Shown here one piece after another: positions 1 to 4,776 of a DNA stretch of 7,751 nucleotides (the first letter of the stretch is position 1; the number at the start of each line of letters is the position of its first letter). Source of the DNA: Candidatus Saccharibacteria bacterium UBA1103 (GTDB taxonomy: Bacteria > Patescibacteriota > Saccharimonadia > Saccharimonadales > Saccharimonadaceae); NCBI GenBank assembly GCA_905373275.1, contig CAJPSI010000031.1, forward strand, positions 1 to 7,751, given 5' to 3'. The position numbers and the translations under genes were made by a program. Below the pieces are notes generated by a model. That model saw nothing but the letters and a program-made list of their open reading frames with translations. It did not search any database and was not told where the DNA came from.

Positions 1-188
1 TTGACGAAGGCTGTTGATATAGCAGTAAGCTATCCAGTGCACGTGGTAGTTTATGCGGTGCCAAGCCTGAGGAGACCACCTGTACTACTCGTATACCAAA
101 GAGTTATGCGTGGGGAGGGGAAATTGCAGACTCTACTTTGAACTACAGATTTATTACTAAGAGAGTAAGTGGAATCTCTCATTTTTAT
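1..188. other. Left-edge stretch without a supported gene
   Basis: No recognisable protein or RNA gene. Plus frame 1 is open from the window edge to a TGA at 139-141 (46 codons), but that length is expected by chance and the translation resembles nothing I know. An imperfect 12-base inverted repeat (36-47 with 75-86, one mismatch and one G-U pair) encloses 27 bases, so a structured transcript coming from the left is possible. The terminator-like hairpin at 161-190 points the same way. The stretch lies just beyond the 3' end of prmC, so anything transcribed rightward here would be convergent with it. Confidence 0.3.
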
Positions 189-190
189 CT
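161..190 (+). terminator. Weak candidate intrinsic terminator, rightward
   Basis: A 5-bp stem (GAGAG at 161-165 with CTCTC at 176-180) and a 10-base loop is followed on the plus strand by ATTTTTATCT. On the minus strand the same stem is not followed by a T run, so it fits a transcript entering from the left edge better than the end of prmC. The stem is short; the call is tentative. Confidence 0.3.
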
Positions 191-1049
191 AATTGGCTAG
201 TCTCATCAGCAGGTGAAATGGTTCTTGCTTGACTACTTGATAGCGGTAGTCGGTGGCGTAGCTTGCTACTGTCTCTATCTGGTCGGTGTTCATCTCTAAG
301 AGCAAGTAGCCACCGGGCGTCAAACGAGCCGGTGCTGTAGTGATAAGCTGCTTGATCAAGCTCAGCCCATCGTCATCAGCATAGAGGGCGGTAGCCGGCT
401 CGTAGGCCAGCTCCGGCGACAGACCATCTTGCCCGGGAGATAGATAGGGCAGATTAGCGACGATGAGATCAAACCGGCTGCTGACCGGTAGACCACTCAG
501 TAGATCTGACTGATAAAACTTGATCTGCTGGCCGGATGGCAAAAGCCGAGCAGCATTGCGCCTAGCGACTAGGAGGGCGGACTCAGATATATCGCAAGCG
601 CTAACGGCTAGGTCGGGATGGGCCAGCTTGATACTGGTAGCCAGACAGCCTGAGCCGGTGCCGACGTCAAGTACCGTCCCGAGATGATGATCTTGCGCTA
701 GTTCGTCCAGTATGGCGAGGATAACTTCACTCTCGGGGCGGGGAACGAGCACTTGCTCGTTTACCAGGAAGCTATGCCCATAAAAATCACGCCTACCGGT
801 CAGGTAGGCGATCGGCTGACGCTGAGTACGCTGTAGCAGTAATTGCCGGGCTTGTTGCTGTTGTGACTGTGTCAGGGCGGTCGCATCGTGAGCTAAGAGC
901 CATTCTCGTGATCGTCGAAGGACGTGGGCGAGGATGAGCTCACTATCTAGCCTGGCAGAGGCTATGCCCGCCTCGGATAACGTCTTAGTACTGATAGCTA
1001 GAAAGTCGGCAATGGAGAGGCGGGGGCTATTCTTGGTGACCGGGTCCAT
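189..1049 (-). CDS. prmC: Release factor glutamine N5-methyltransferase PrmC (HemK)
   Basis: 286 residues, the usual length of the family. PrmC uses S-adenosylmethionine to methylate the glutamine of the GGQ motif in class I release factors, which speeds peptide release in the cytoplasm. An N-terminal helical domain (about residues 10-75) precedes a Rossmann methyltransferase domain. The SAM-binding motif is VLDVGTGSG at 126-134 and RPESE lies at 104-108. The substrate motif, normally NPPY, reads NLPY at 199-202. The start is ATG at 1049, giving MDPVTKNSP and an overlap of 23 bases with the end of prfA. The same frame can be extended upstream to 1121, but that would lie wholly inside prfA. 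No strong Shine-Dalgarno precedes the ATG, so translational coupling to prfA is likely. Stop TAG. Confidence 0.93.
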   Translation of the reverse strand: MDPVTKNSPRLSIADFLAISTKTLSEAGIASARLDSELILAHVLRRSREWLLAHDATALTQSQQQQARQLLLQRTQRQPIAYLTGRRDFYGHSFLVNEQVLVPRPESEVILAILDELAQDHHLGTVLDVGTGSGCLATSIKLAHPDLAVSACDISESALLVARRNAARLLPSGQQIKFYQSDLLSGLPVSSRFDLIVANLPYLSPGQDGLSPELAYEPATALYADDDGLSLIKQLITTAPARLTPGGYLLLEMNTDQIETVASYATDYRYQVVKQEPFHLLMRLAN

Positions 1050-2109
1050 GTTGGAGATTGAGAGTACGTTCTTGATCCTGCAGCGCCCGGATGATATCGT
1101 CAATTTCGCCCGATAGGGCACCGGGGATATTGGAACGAGAATATTTGATACGGTGATCGGTGATGCGATCCTGGGGAAAATTGTAGGTGCGAATCTTTTC
1201 GCTTCGCTCGGCTGAGCCGATCAGGGCACGTCGTTCGGCGGTTTCGTTGGCGGACTTCTTATCAAGCTCCATCTGGAGCAAGCGAGATCGAAGCACCTCC
1301 ATGGCTTTTTCTCGGTTCTGAATCTGCGAGCGACCGTCTTGATTAGTGATCACCAGCCCGGTCGGCAGGTGGGTGATTCGTACCGCTGAGTCGGTGGTAT
1401 TAACGCCCTGGCCTCCATTGCCGGAGGAGCGATAGATATCAACCCGCAAGTCCTTGGGGTCGATTTGAATCTCGGTCTCGGTTGCTTCGGGTAGGACGGC
1501 GACGGTAGCGGTGCTGGTGTGTACTCTACCTTGGCTCTCGGTGACCGGTATACGCTGTACTCGGTGAACACCGGACTCAAACTTGAGTTGAGCGTAGGGC
1601 TGCTTGCCGGTGACTTTGAGGATTGCCTCCTTGACACCACCGGCCCCGTTGGCATTTTCCGAGATCAGCTCGGTCTTGAGGTGGTGGTTCTCGGCGTAAC
1701 GCAGATACATCTTGAGCAAATCACCGGCGAAGAGAGCTGCCTCATCGCCGCCTACGCCGGCTCTTATCTCTAGAATGACGTTTTTGTCGTCGTTCGGATC
1801 GTGCGGCATCATTAGGTCCAGCAGCTCTGCCTCGGCAGCCTTAAGCTGTTGTTCAAGCTCGCCGATCTCTGCCCGGGCTAACTCAGCCAGCTCGGGTTCA
1901 TCCTTGCCGTTAGCTAGTTGCTGATCTTCCGCCAGCCGGGCGATCAGCCGGTCTCGCCGTTCGGTTTTGGCGATTAAGTCGTTTAGCTCGGTTAGTCGGC
2001 GACTCTTGGCGGTGGCACCGGGGTCACTGAAAGCATCAGGGCGAGCCAGCTCGCTAGCCAAGGCTATCTGCTCTTGCTTTAACCGGTCTAAGTTAATTTC
2101 GATATTCAT
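1027..2109 (-). CDS. prfA: Peptide chain release factor 1 (RF1)
   Basis: 360 residues, full length. RF1 reads UAA and UAG in the ribosomal A site and triggers hydrolysis of peptidyl-tRNA. The stop-codon reading loop is PVT at 188-190 in the context HRVQRIPVTESQGR. This is the RF1-type P-x-T rather than the SPF of RF2. The catalytic GGQ is at 232-234 (SGNGGQGVN), and Q234 is the residue PrmC modifies. GGDEA at 120-124 is also typical. The start ATG at 2109 gives MNIEINLDRL. A perfect TATAAT sits 10 bases upstream, so the mRNA may start almost at the ATG; AAAGAG in that gap is a weak ribosome-binding alternative. The gene is separated from rpmE upstream by a terminator and overlaps prmC downstream. 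Stop TAG. Confidence 0.97.
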   Translation of the reverse strand: MNIEINLDRLKQEQIALASELARPDAFSDPGATAKSRRLTELNDLIAKTERRDRLIARLAEDQQLANGKDEPELAELARAEIGELEQQLKAAEAELLDLMMPHDPNDDKNVILEIRAGVGGDEAALFAGDLLKMYLRYAENHHLKTELISENANGAGGVKEAILKVTGKQPYAQLKFESGVHRVQRIPVTESQGRVHTSTATVAVLPEATETEIQIDPKDLRVDIYRSSGNGGQGVNTTDSAVRITHLPTGLVITNQDGRSQIQNREKAMEVLRSRLLQMELDKKSANETAERRALIGSAERSEKIRTYNFPQDRITDHRIKYSRSNIPGALSGEIDDIIRALQDQERTLNLQHGPGHQE

Positions 2110-2119
2110 GCTACTCTTT

Positions 2120-2125
2120 ATTATA
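2120..2125 (-). promoter_or_regulatory. -10 box of the prfA-prmC promoter
   Basis: A consensus TATAAT on the minus strand ends 10 bases before the prfA ATG. No good -35 hexamer is found 16-18 bases upstream (TCTCCT lies there) and there is no TGn extension. Its place between the rpmE terminator and prfA supports a separate transcription unit. A start 6-8 bases downstream would leave a leader of only a few bases. Confidence 0.55.
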
Positions 2126-2172
2126 CTGTATGATCTAGGTTTAGGAGATTAAGAATGGGGGGGGTGAATACT

Positions 2173-2205
2173 AAAAACCCACTCCTAACTAAAATAGAGT
2201 GGGTT
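2173..2205 (-). terminator. Intrinsic terminator after rpmE
   Basis: Perfect 9-bp inverted repeat AACCCACTC/GAGTGGGTT (2176-2184 and 2197-2205) with a 12-base loop. Read on the minus strand the stem is followed by a TTTTT run that begins within its last pairs (2177-2173). It starts 17 bases after the rpmE stop codon. The plus-strand flank is not T-rich, so it acts leftward only. Confidence 0.85.
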
Positions 2206-2221
2206 GTCCGGGCGACTTATA

Positions 2222-2578
2222 CTACTGTGCTTCAGCTACCGGCTCTTTGGCCGACTTAGTCTTGGCGTCAGCCTTGACCTGCTTCGCCTTGGCGTCCTCT
2301 AGCTTCTTAGCTAGCTCTTGACGGTGAGCCTTGGCGGCTTTGAGCTTGGCGGTGAAGCGGTCAACTCGTCCTTCGGTGTCGATGATCTTTTCCTCACCGG
2401 TGAAGAAGGGGTGGCTGGCTGACGAAATATGAATCTTGACCACGGGATACTCTTTGCCGTCTTTCCACTTGATAGTTTCACTAGTGGGAGCGGTAGAGCG
2501 AGTCAAGAATGAGAAGTGAGCTGCCTCATCCTCAAAGACCACCAGCCGATAGTTATTAGGGTGAATACTGCTTTTCAT
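2222..2578 (-). CDS. rpmE2: Ribosomal protein bL31, type B, with C-terminal tail
   Basis: 118 residues. L31 sits on the central protuberance of the large ribosomal subunit and helps bridge the two subunits. The core, residues 1-79, matches the zinc-free type B form: MKSSIHP at the start, ETIKW at 34-38, SSASHPFFTG at 52-61 and GRVDRF at 70-75. There are no cysteines at all, so no zinc site. Type B proteins usually end near residue 80-90. Here a Lys/Ala/Glu-rich, probably helical tail of about 39 residues follows (80-118). The start ATG at 2578 has no Shine-Dalgarno, and a promoter -10 box ends 9 bases before it. An intrinsic terminator lies just after the stop (TAG), so the gene is probably monocistronic. 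Confidence 0.95.
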   Translation of the reverse strand: MKSSIHPNNYRLVVFEDEAAHFSFLTRSTAPTSETIKWKDGKEYPVVKIHISSASHPFFTGEEKIIDTEGRVDRFTAKLKAAKAHRQELAKKLEDAKAKQVKADAKTKSAKEPVAEAQ

Positions 2579-2587
2579 ATCTGTAGG

Positions 2588-2616
2588 ATTATAGACTATG
2601 TTTCATCTAAAGTAAA
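2588..2616 (-). promoter_or_regulatory. rpmE promoter
   Basis: On the minus strand TTTACT (2616-2611, four of six matches to TTGACA), a 17-base spacer and a perfect TATAAT (2593-2588) are followed after 9 bases by the rpmE ATG. The predicted transcript starts within a few bases of the start codon, so the mRNA should be leaderless or nearly so. The -35 box abuts the end of the inverted repeat at 2620-2727. Confidence 0.7.
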
Positions 2617-2619
2617 CCC

Positions 2620-2727
2620 CCAGCAGCCCAGCAGGATGCATGGCACTACGCTACCTAAGCGGAAAAAGTGTATAATCATGCTTCACTGTAATTAGCTGGT
2701 TTAACTAACGCATCTGCTGGGTGCTGG
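2620..2727. repeat. Long imperfect inverted repeat, possible structured RNA
   Basis: The arms at 2620-2639 and 2710-2727 pair over 18 bp, interrupted only by two bulged G's in the left arm. The 70-base interior holds a second nested structure. GCATG (2638-2642) pairs with CATGC (2677-2681), CACT (2644-2647) with AGTG (2667-2670), and CGCT (2649-2652) with AGCG (2658-2661). The outermost GC of that set competes with the main stem. A further CCC/GGG pair (2617-2619 with 2734-2736) could extend the base. It fills the gap between the membrane-protein gene and rpmE. I do not recognise a known RNA family; a composite terminator for the minus-strand gene upstream is the simplest alternative. TATAAT at 2671-2676 on the plus strand lacks a -35. 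Confidence 0.55.
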
Positions 2728-2738
2728 ACAGGAGGGGC

Positions 2739-3935
2739 TTAGCGTTGCTGCTGACCTTGATTTTGCTGACCTTGGTTCTGTGCTGTGCAAGCAGCCGATT
2801 CTTTGAAGTCAGGCTTTGTGCACATGGTTATAACCAAACTCTTCATGTTGTCGCTAACTGACTTATCTGAGGCCAGCTTAGCGTTAGCGGCGTTGAGCTG
2901 GGTAGTTAGGTCGGTATTCTTCTTGGTCAAGTCCTCGATAGTTTTCTTGTTTTCGTCCATGGTCTTCTTATTGTCGGTTGCTTGCTTAGTCAAGCCGGCG
3001 ATCTTGTTTTGTAGAGCGTCGAACTGGTCTGATGTCTTGCTATTGGTGGTGCTGCTGGCATTGTCCTTGTCTCGAAGCTCTTGGAGCTCAGCCTTGGTGT
3101 CGCTCAGCTGGTTGGCACTCTTGCCGTTCTGGATGGCGAAGTAAACAGCGCAAACGGTCGAGATGATGAAGAGGACGCAAAAGACTATAGTCAAGAGAGA
3201 GATAGTTAGCTGCTTAGGCTGACCGGATACCGACTTCTTCTTAGCCGGGGTCTTATTAATAGTCACGTCGCCGGTCTGACTGTCTGCCATGGCAGCCGCA
3301 GCGGACAAGGCATCACCGATCGGCGAGCTGCTATCGCTACTCTCACTAGTTGGTGTGGTGCCTGATGAGCTGGAACTATCGACGCTTACTCCGGGTGTAC
3401 CCTCGGGCGTGACCGGGTCAAGCGGATTAAAGCCGAGCGGGGAAGCGTGGCTGGCCATTAAGTCAGCCCCGAAGACGGCGCTAGTATTGCCGGCCGGGTC
3501 GGCCGGCTTGTCTGAGCCGGTCTTCTCTTTCTTCTTGCGGGAGAAGAGTGAACCCTTCTTACTCTTTTTCTTCTTAGACTTCTCCTCACTAGCCGGTGTC
3601 GGCTCCGGTGCAACTACACTTGATGTCGGCACAACCGGCTTAGGGTCGGTCGAGGTAGTATCAGTGAGTGAGCCGGCATTGGTTGCGCCGGATAGGATGT
3701 CGTTGAATGACTGACTGTCCGATTGTCCACCGGCTACATTGCCGTTAGACATCTGATCTAGACGTGGGGCGGCTGAGGCTGCTTGGTGACCTCCCGTCAC
3801 ACCATCTAGATTAGCCTGCTGAGCTAAACGGTCGTTACCGGCTAGGAAGTTATCCGGTGCCGGGTCATTAGCCAGCATCGTATCGCTGACTGGCTTGGCT
3901 AATGTTGGTCGAAAAGGATTGTTGTCTTCTGGCAT
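2739..3935 (-). CDS. Unrecognised single-pass membrane protein with outer coiled coil
   Basis: 398 residues; I do not recognise a family. Residues 1-242 are low-complexity and probably disordered. They are rich in Asn, Asp, Pro, Thr and Ser, with a basic block at 119-138 (KSKKKKSKKG onward) and a Ser/Thr run at 184-204. A single hydrophobic helix spans 243-268, preceded by AKKKSVSGQPKQ. By the positive-inside rule the long N-terminal part is cytoplasmic and the C-terminus outside. Residues 272-358 look like a coiled coil rich in Lys, Asp, Asn and Thr. Two cysteines follow (372 and 383), which could form a disulfide, and then a Gln-rich tail with NQGQQ repeats. The ATG at 3935 is chosen because GAGGTGGGAG lies upstream and promoters fill the gap behind it; the frame stays open to 4169, which would overlap the divergent gene. 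Stop TAA. Confidence 0.8.
   Translation of the reverse strand: MPEDNNPFRPTLAKPVSDTMLANDPAPDNFLAGNDRLAQQANLDGVTGGHQAASAAPRLDQMSNGNVAGGQSDSQSFNDILSGATNAGSLTDTTSTDPKPVVPTSSVVAPEPTPASEEKSKKKKSKKGSLFSRKKKEKTGSDKPADPAGNTSAVFGADLMASHASPLGFNPLDPVTPEGTPGVSVDSSSSSGTTPTSESSDSSSPIGDALSAAAAMADSQTGDVTINKTPAKKKSVSGQPKQLTISLLTIVFCVLFIISTVCAVYFAIQNGKSANQLSDTKAELQELRDKDNASSTTNSKTSDQFDALQNKIAGLTKQATDNKKTMDENKKTIEDLTKKNTDLTTQLNAANAKLASDKSVSDNMKSLVITMCTKPDFKESAACTAQNQGQQNQGQQQR
2751..2780 (-). repeat. Two 15-base units encoding a Gln-rich tail
   Basis: Two adjacent 15-base units (2766-2780 and 2751-2765) are identical at 13 of 15 positions and encode the QNQGQ repeats at the C-terminus of the membrane protein. 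They look like a recent in-frame duplication or slippage product. Confidence 0.7.
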
Positions 3936-3946
3936 GTTTGTTGTGT

Positions 3947-3956
3947 CTCCCACCTC
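3947..3956 (-). promoter_or_regulatory. Shine-Dalgarno site that sets the membrane-protein start
   Basis: GAGGTGGGAG on the minus strand lies 11 bases before the ATG at 3935. No comparable site precedes the earlier in-frame ATGs, so it supports the shorter 398-residue protein. Confidence 0.6.
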
Positions 3957-3978
3957 ATAAATTATTAACTCTGTAAGT

Positions 3979-4007
3979 ATATTAGCAAAAGCGTTTTCTA
4001 GATGCAA
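3979..4007 (-). promoter_or_regulatory. Candidate promoter of the membrane-protein gene
   Basis: On the minus strand TTGCAT (4007-4002), a 17-base spacer and TAATAT (3984-3979) form a modest promoter, strengthened by a TGC extended -10 just before TAATAT. It would give a leader of roughly 35-40 bases containing the Shine-Dalgarno site. TATACT at 3981-3976 is an overlapping alternative -10. Confidence 0.45.
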
Positions 4008-4051
4008 GGGTCTTGAAGGATTGACTAATACTATATATCTTGTTCCTATAG

Positions 4052-4080
4052 TTGACATAAGCGTAAACATGTGGTAAAGT
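4052..4080 (+). promoter_or_regulatory. Promoter of the 4090 repeat-protein gene
   Basis: A perfect TTGACA (4052-4057), a 17-base spacer and TAAAGT (4075-4080) with a TGG extension directly before it. The -10 ends 9 bases before the ATG at 4090, predicting a leaderless mRNA. A second TTGACT lies 31 bases upstream at 4021-4026 without a clear partner. Confidence 0.75.
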
Positions 4081-4089
4081 ACAAGCACT

Positions 4090-4551
4090 ATGAAGAACGA
4101 ACGATCATTCAACAAGAGTAGCGCCATTAACCAGTCCACCAAGAGCGATTGGGATGATGCTAAGACCAAGGTTGCTGAGGCGAAAGATTCAGTGTTAAAA
4201 GCAATGAACCATTCCCTTGCAGATAAGAAAAATAAAGTTGCCAGAAAAGCGGCTGCTGCTGCATTAGCGACAATAATGGCAACCGGTCTAGCTGCTAATA
4301 AAATGACATCCTATTCGAATAAGAATACTCCGGTAGAAAGTGTCCCCGAGTATAGATTTGAGATAGTACCGTCAAATAGCTTAGATCTTGGTCTAAGATC
4401 ACTTGATACGGCCTCTGCGGATGCAGATCAGCCAGCTGATAGTGTTCAGCCGAAACACCTTCGTACCGAGCCTCGGCAGCCGAAGCATCTTCGTACCGAG
4501 CCGCTTACCCCGAAGCACTTGGCTACTGATCTGGATGAATCAGTTGAGTAG
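4090..4551 (+). CDS. Unrecognised small protein with PKHLRTEP repeats
   Basis: 153 residues; no family recognised. Residues 1-50 are charged and probably helical (KSDWDDAKTKVAEAKDSV). A basic patch (KKNKVARK, 46-53) leads into an Ala-rich, mildly hydrophobic stretch at 54-70, AAAAALATIMATGLAAN. This could be a weak membrane anchor or signal segment, though it is short and begins more than 50 residues in. After a Ser/Asp-rich linker come three ten-residue repeats at 120-149: QPKHLRTEPR, QPKHLRTEPL, TPKHLATDLD. The first half of the gene is visibly richer in A+T than the translation genes around it. There is no Shine-Dalgarno; a consensus promoter ends 9 bases upstream. Stop TAG is followed by more in-phase stops and a terminator. 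It diverges from the membrane-protein gene, so a joint role in the envelope is possible but unproven. Confidence 0.75.
   Translation: MKNERSFNKSSAINQSTKSDWDDAKTKVAEAKDSVLKAMNHSLADKKNKVARKAAAAALATIMATGLAANKMTSYSNKNTPVESVPEYRFEIVPSNSLDLGLRSLDTASADADQPADSVQPKHLRTEPRQPKHLRTEPLTPKHLATDLDESVE
4447..4536 (+). repeat. Three tandem 30-base in-frame repeats
   Basis: Units 4447-4476, 4477-4506 and 4507-4536 encode PKHLRTEP-type decapeptides. The first two units are nearly identical, differing in a few bases. The third is more diverged, with PKHL kept at the protein level. The pattern is what unequal exchange or slippage produces and may vary in copy number between strains. Confidence 0.9.
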
Positions 4552-4570
4552 TAATAATAGTAATCAATGC

Positions 4571-4604
4571 AATAAAGGAGGGACTAGCCCTCCTTTATTC
4601 GTTA
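4571..4604 (+). terminator. Strong terminator hairpin after the repeat-protein gene
   Basis: A perfect 12-bp inverted repeat, AATAAAGGAGGG (4571-4582) and CCCTCCTTTATT (4588-4599), with a 5-base loop. TTTATTCGTT forms a partly paired U-rich tail. It begins 19 bases after the stop codon at 4549-4551. The A-rich left arm would give a matching tail on the minus strand, so it could stop transcription both ways and insulate rpsB from the upstream unit. Confidence 0.8.
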
Positions 4605-4673
4605 TGTGACCATGAGGTCAAAGCCCCGGTCTAACTCCAATGTGTGCGAGCGGTATCATCAGTAGACTAAGTG

Positions 4674-4682
4674 TGTTATCAT
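4674..4682 (+). promoter_or_regulatory. Candidate extended -10 promoter of rpsB
   Basis: TGTTATCAT matches TGn followed by a five-of-six -10 hexamer. No good -35 hexamer is seen 16-18 bases upstream. It would start transcription near 4689 and give a leader of about 88 bases that includes the hairpin at 4711-4748 and the rpsB Shine-Dalgarno sequence. Confidence 0.4.
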
Positions 4683-4710
4683 TATCACTGTAATACTAAT
4701 TAACGAAGCA

Positions 4711-4762
4711 GCTATCTGCGTAGCTCCTGGTATCTCGGGGCAGATAGTGGTGAGGAAAGGAG
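4711..4762 (+). promoter_or_regulatory. rpsB leader hairpin and ribosome-binding site
   Basis: CTATCTGC (4712-4719) and GCAGATAG (4740-4747) form a perfect 8-bp stem, extendable by one G-U pair, with a 20-base loop that could pair further within itself. Eight bases later comes AAAGGAG (4756-4762), a strong Shine-Dalgarno set 14 bases before the ATG, which is longer than usual. A structured leader just ahead of S2 fits autogenous control of the kind known for rpsB in other bacteria, but homology to those leaders is not evident. Confidence 0.45.
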
Positions 4763-4776
4763 TTAAGAATAATAAT

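Noticed and set aside
1..141. C-terminus of a protein gene entering from the left
   Set aside because: 46 open codons in one of three frames is common by chance, the translation is not recognisable, and its TGA stop is unlike every other gene here.
1050..1121. Longer PrmC start at 1121
   Set aside because: The extra 24 residues are encoded inside prfA and do not resemble PrmC N-termini. The ATG at 1049 gives the normal length.
2671..2676. Plus-strand TATAAT as a promoter for an antisense RNA
   Set aside because: There is no -35 box or TGn extension, and the only nearby ATG frame stops after four codons. It may just be part of the inverted-repeat interior.
3289..3714. 141-codon open frame on the plus strand
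   Set aside because: It lies wholly antisense to the disordered region of the membrane-protein gene. Its Ser/Leu-rich product mirrors the low-complexity coding there, and it has no ribosome-binding site.
3936..4169. N-terminal extension of the membrane-protein gene by 78 residues
   Set aside because: The frame is open, but it runs antisense through the first 80 bases of the divergent gene and through both promoters. The hydrophobic look comes from reading Asn/Lys-rich codons on the other strand, and a Shine-Dalgarno supports the start at 3935.
4380..4397. CTTAGA/TCTAAG palindrome as an operator
   Set aside because: It lies inside the coding region of the repeat protein, is only 6 bp per arm and has no second copy near a promoter.
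4747..4776. GTG start for rpsB ten codons upstream
   Set aside because: It would place the AAAGGAG ribosome-binding site inside the gene and add residues absent from S2 proteins.
4600..4776. tRNA or other known RNA gene before rpsB
   Set aside because: No cloverleaf or T-loop consensus was found; only small hairpins (for example TGACC/GGTCA at 4607-4620) and the leader stem are present.
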